From positions 1 through 5,495 of the forward strand of contig DLAC01000028.1 of NCBI GenBank assembly GCA_002493865.1: a stretch of DNA of 5,495 bases, read 5' to 3'. Numbering within the stretch: position 1 is the first letter of the stretch; each line of letters begins with the position of its first letter. The DNA comes from Caryophanales bacterium UBA7057 (lineage in GTDB: Bacteria > Bacillota_I > Bacilli_A > RF39 > UBA660). This document shows positions 5,472-5,495 of the stretch, one piece after another. Position numbers and translations under genes: made by a program. The notes beneath the pieces are model-generated. The model worked only from the letters and a program-made list of their open reading frames with translations, did not search any database and was not told where the DNA came from.

Positions 5472-5495
5472 TCAAATGGCTATATTATACCATAA
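5472..5495. repeat. Direct repeat, promoter copy 2 (24 bases, reaches window edge)
   Basis: This segment is identical to 4670-4693 over all 24 visible bases and is cut by the end of the window, so its true length is unknown. It carries the promoter of paralogue A. A third upstream copy of the gene unit beyond the window is possible but not visible. Confidence 0.85.
5484..5495 (-). promoter_or_regulatory. Extended -10 promoter of paralogue A (truncated by window edge)
   Basis: Minus-strand TATAAT at 5489-5484 is preceded by TGG, as for paralogue B, and lies 25 bases before the ATG at 5458. Any -35 element falls outside the window. Confidence 0.6.

Noticed and set aside
1..5495. CRISPR arrays, tRNA or rRNA genes, insertion sequences, riboswitches
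   Set aside because: No regularly spaced repeats, cloverleaf-type sequences, transposase motifs or long structured leaders were seen. In particular, the ecfA1 leader is too short for a vitamin riboswitch.

Overview
The window is AT-rich (roughly 30% G+C by eye). Every gene lies on the minus strand, so transcription runs from high to low coordinates. Start sites carry Shine-Dalgarno sequences of the Bacillota type. The gene order ecfA1-ecfA2-ecfT-truA is the block found in many low-G+C Bacillota beside the ribosomal protein genes. I infer a Bacillota host, perhaps an Erysipelotrichia- or Clostridia-like anaerobe, but nothing in the window fixes the genus.

Region 4000-5495 holds two tandem paralogues of unknown function. 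Each has one N-terminal membrane anchor or lipoprotein-type signal and the same exported C-terminal domain. Each has its own extended -10 promoter inside an identical 24-base repeat. A clear rho-independent terminator (4700-4739) ends the first gene, and a weaker one (4009-4056) ends the second. The whole transcription unit has been duplicated with a period of about 800 bases, and the last ~136 bases of the two genes are almost identical.

Region 982-3969 is a tightly packed operon with its own promoter at 3993-4020. It encodes two energy-coupling-factor (ECF) transporter ATPases, a shortened EcfT-like membrane protein and the tRNA pseudouridine synthase TruA. Order and sequence identify the first three as EcfA1, EcfA2 and EcfT, but all three are eroded at positions that matter. 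EcfA1 keeps its P-loop but lacks the catalytic Glu, the switch His, the Q-loop Gln and the LSGGQ signature. EcfA2 keeps the Glu, the Gln and a near-normal signature but has a shortened P-loop and no switch His. EcfT is about 50 residues short and both of its ARG motifs are altered. The reading frames are nevertheless intact and closely coupled, which suggests a repurposed or slow, non-canonical module rather than a plain pseudogene. No substrate-binding S component is present.

Region 1-982 holds two uncharacterised genes downstream of truA. The first is a 261-residue soluble protein whose start overlaps the truA stop. The second runs off the window edge. Its start has the same TAATG junction, the same Tyr-Gln-Arg N-terminus, and upstream of it a diverged copy of the last nine codons of truA. 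This looks like the scar of a recombination event that placed a new truA-plus-downstream-gene unit in front of an older one. These two observations, the co-eroded ECF module and the truA-tail relic, are the most interesting in the window.
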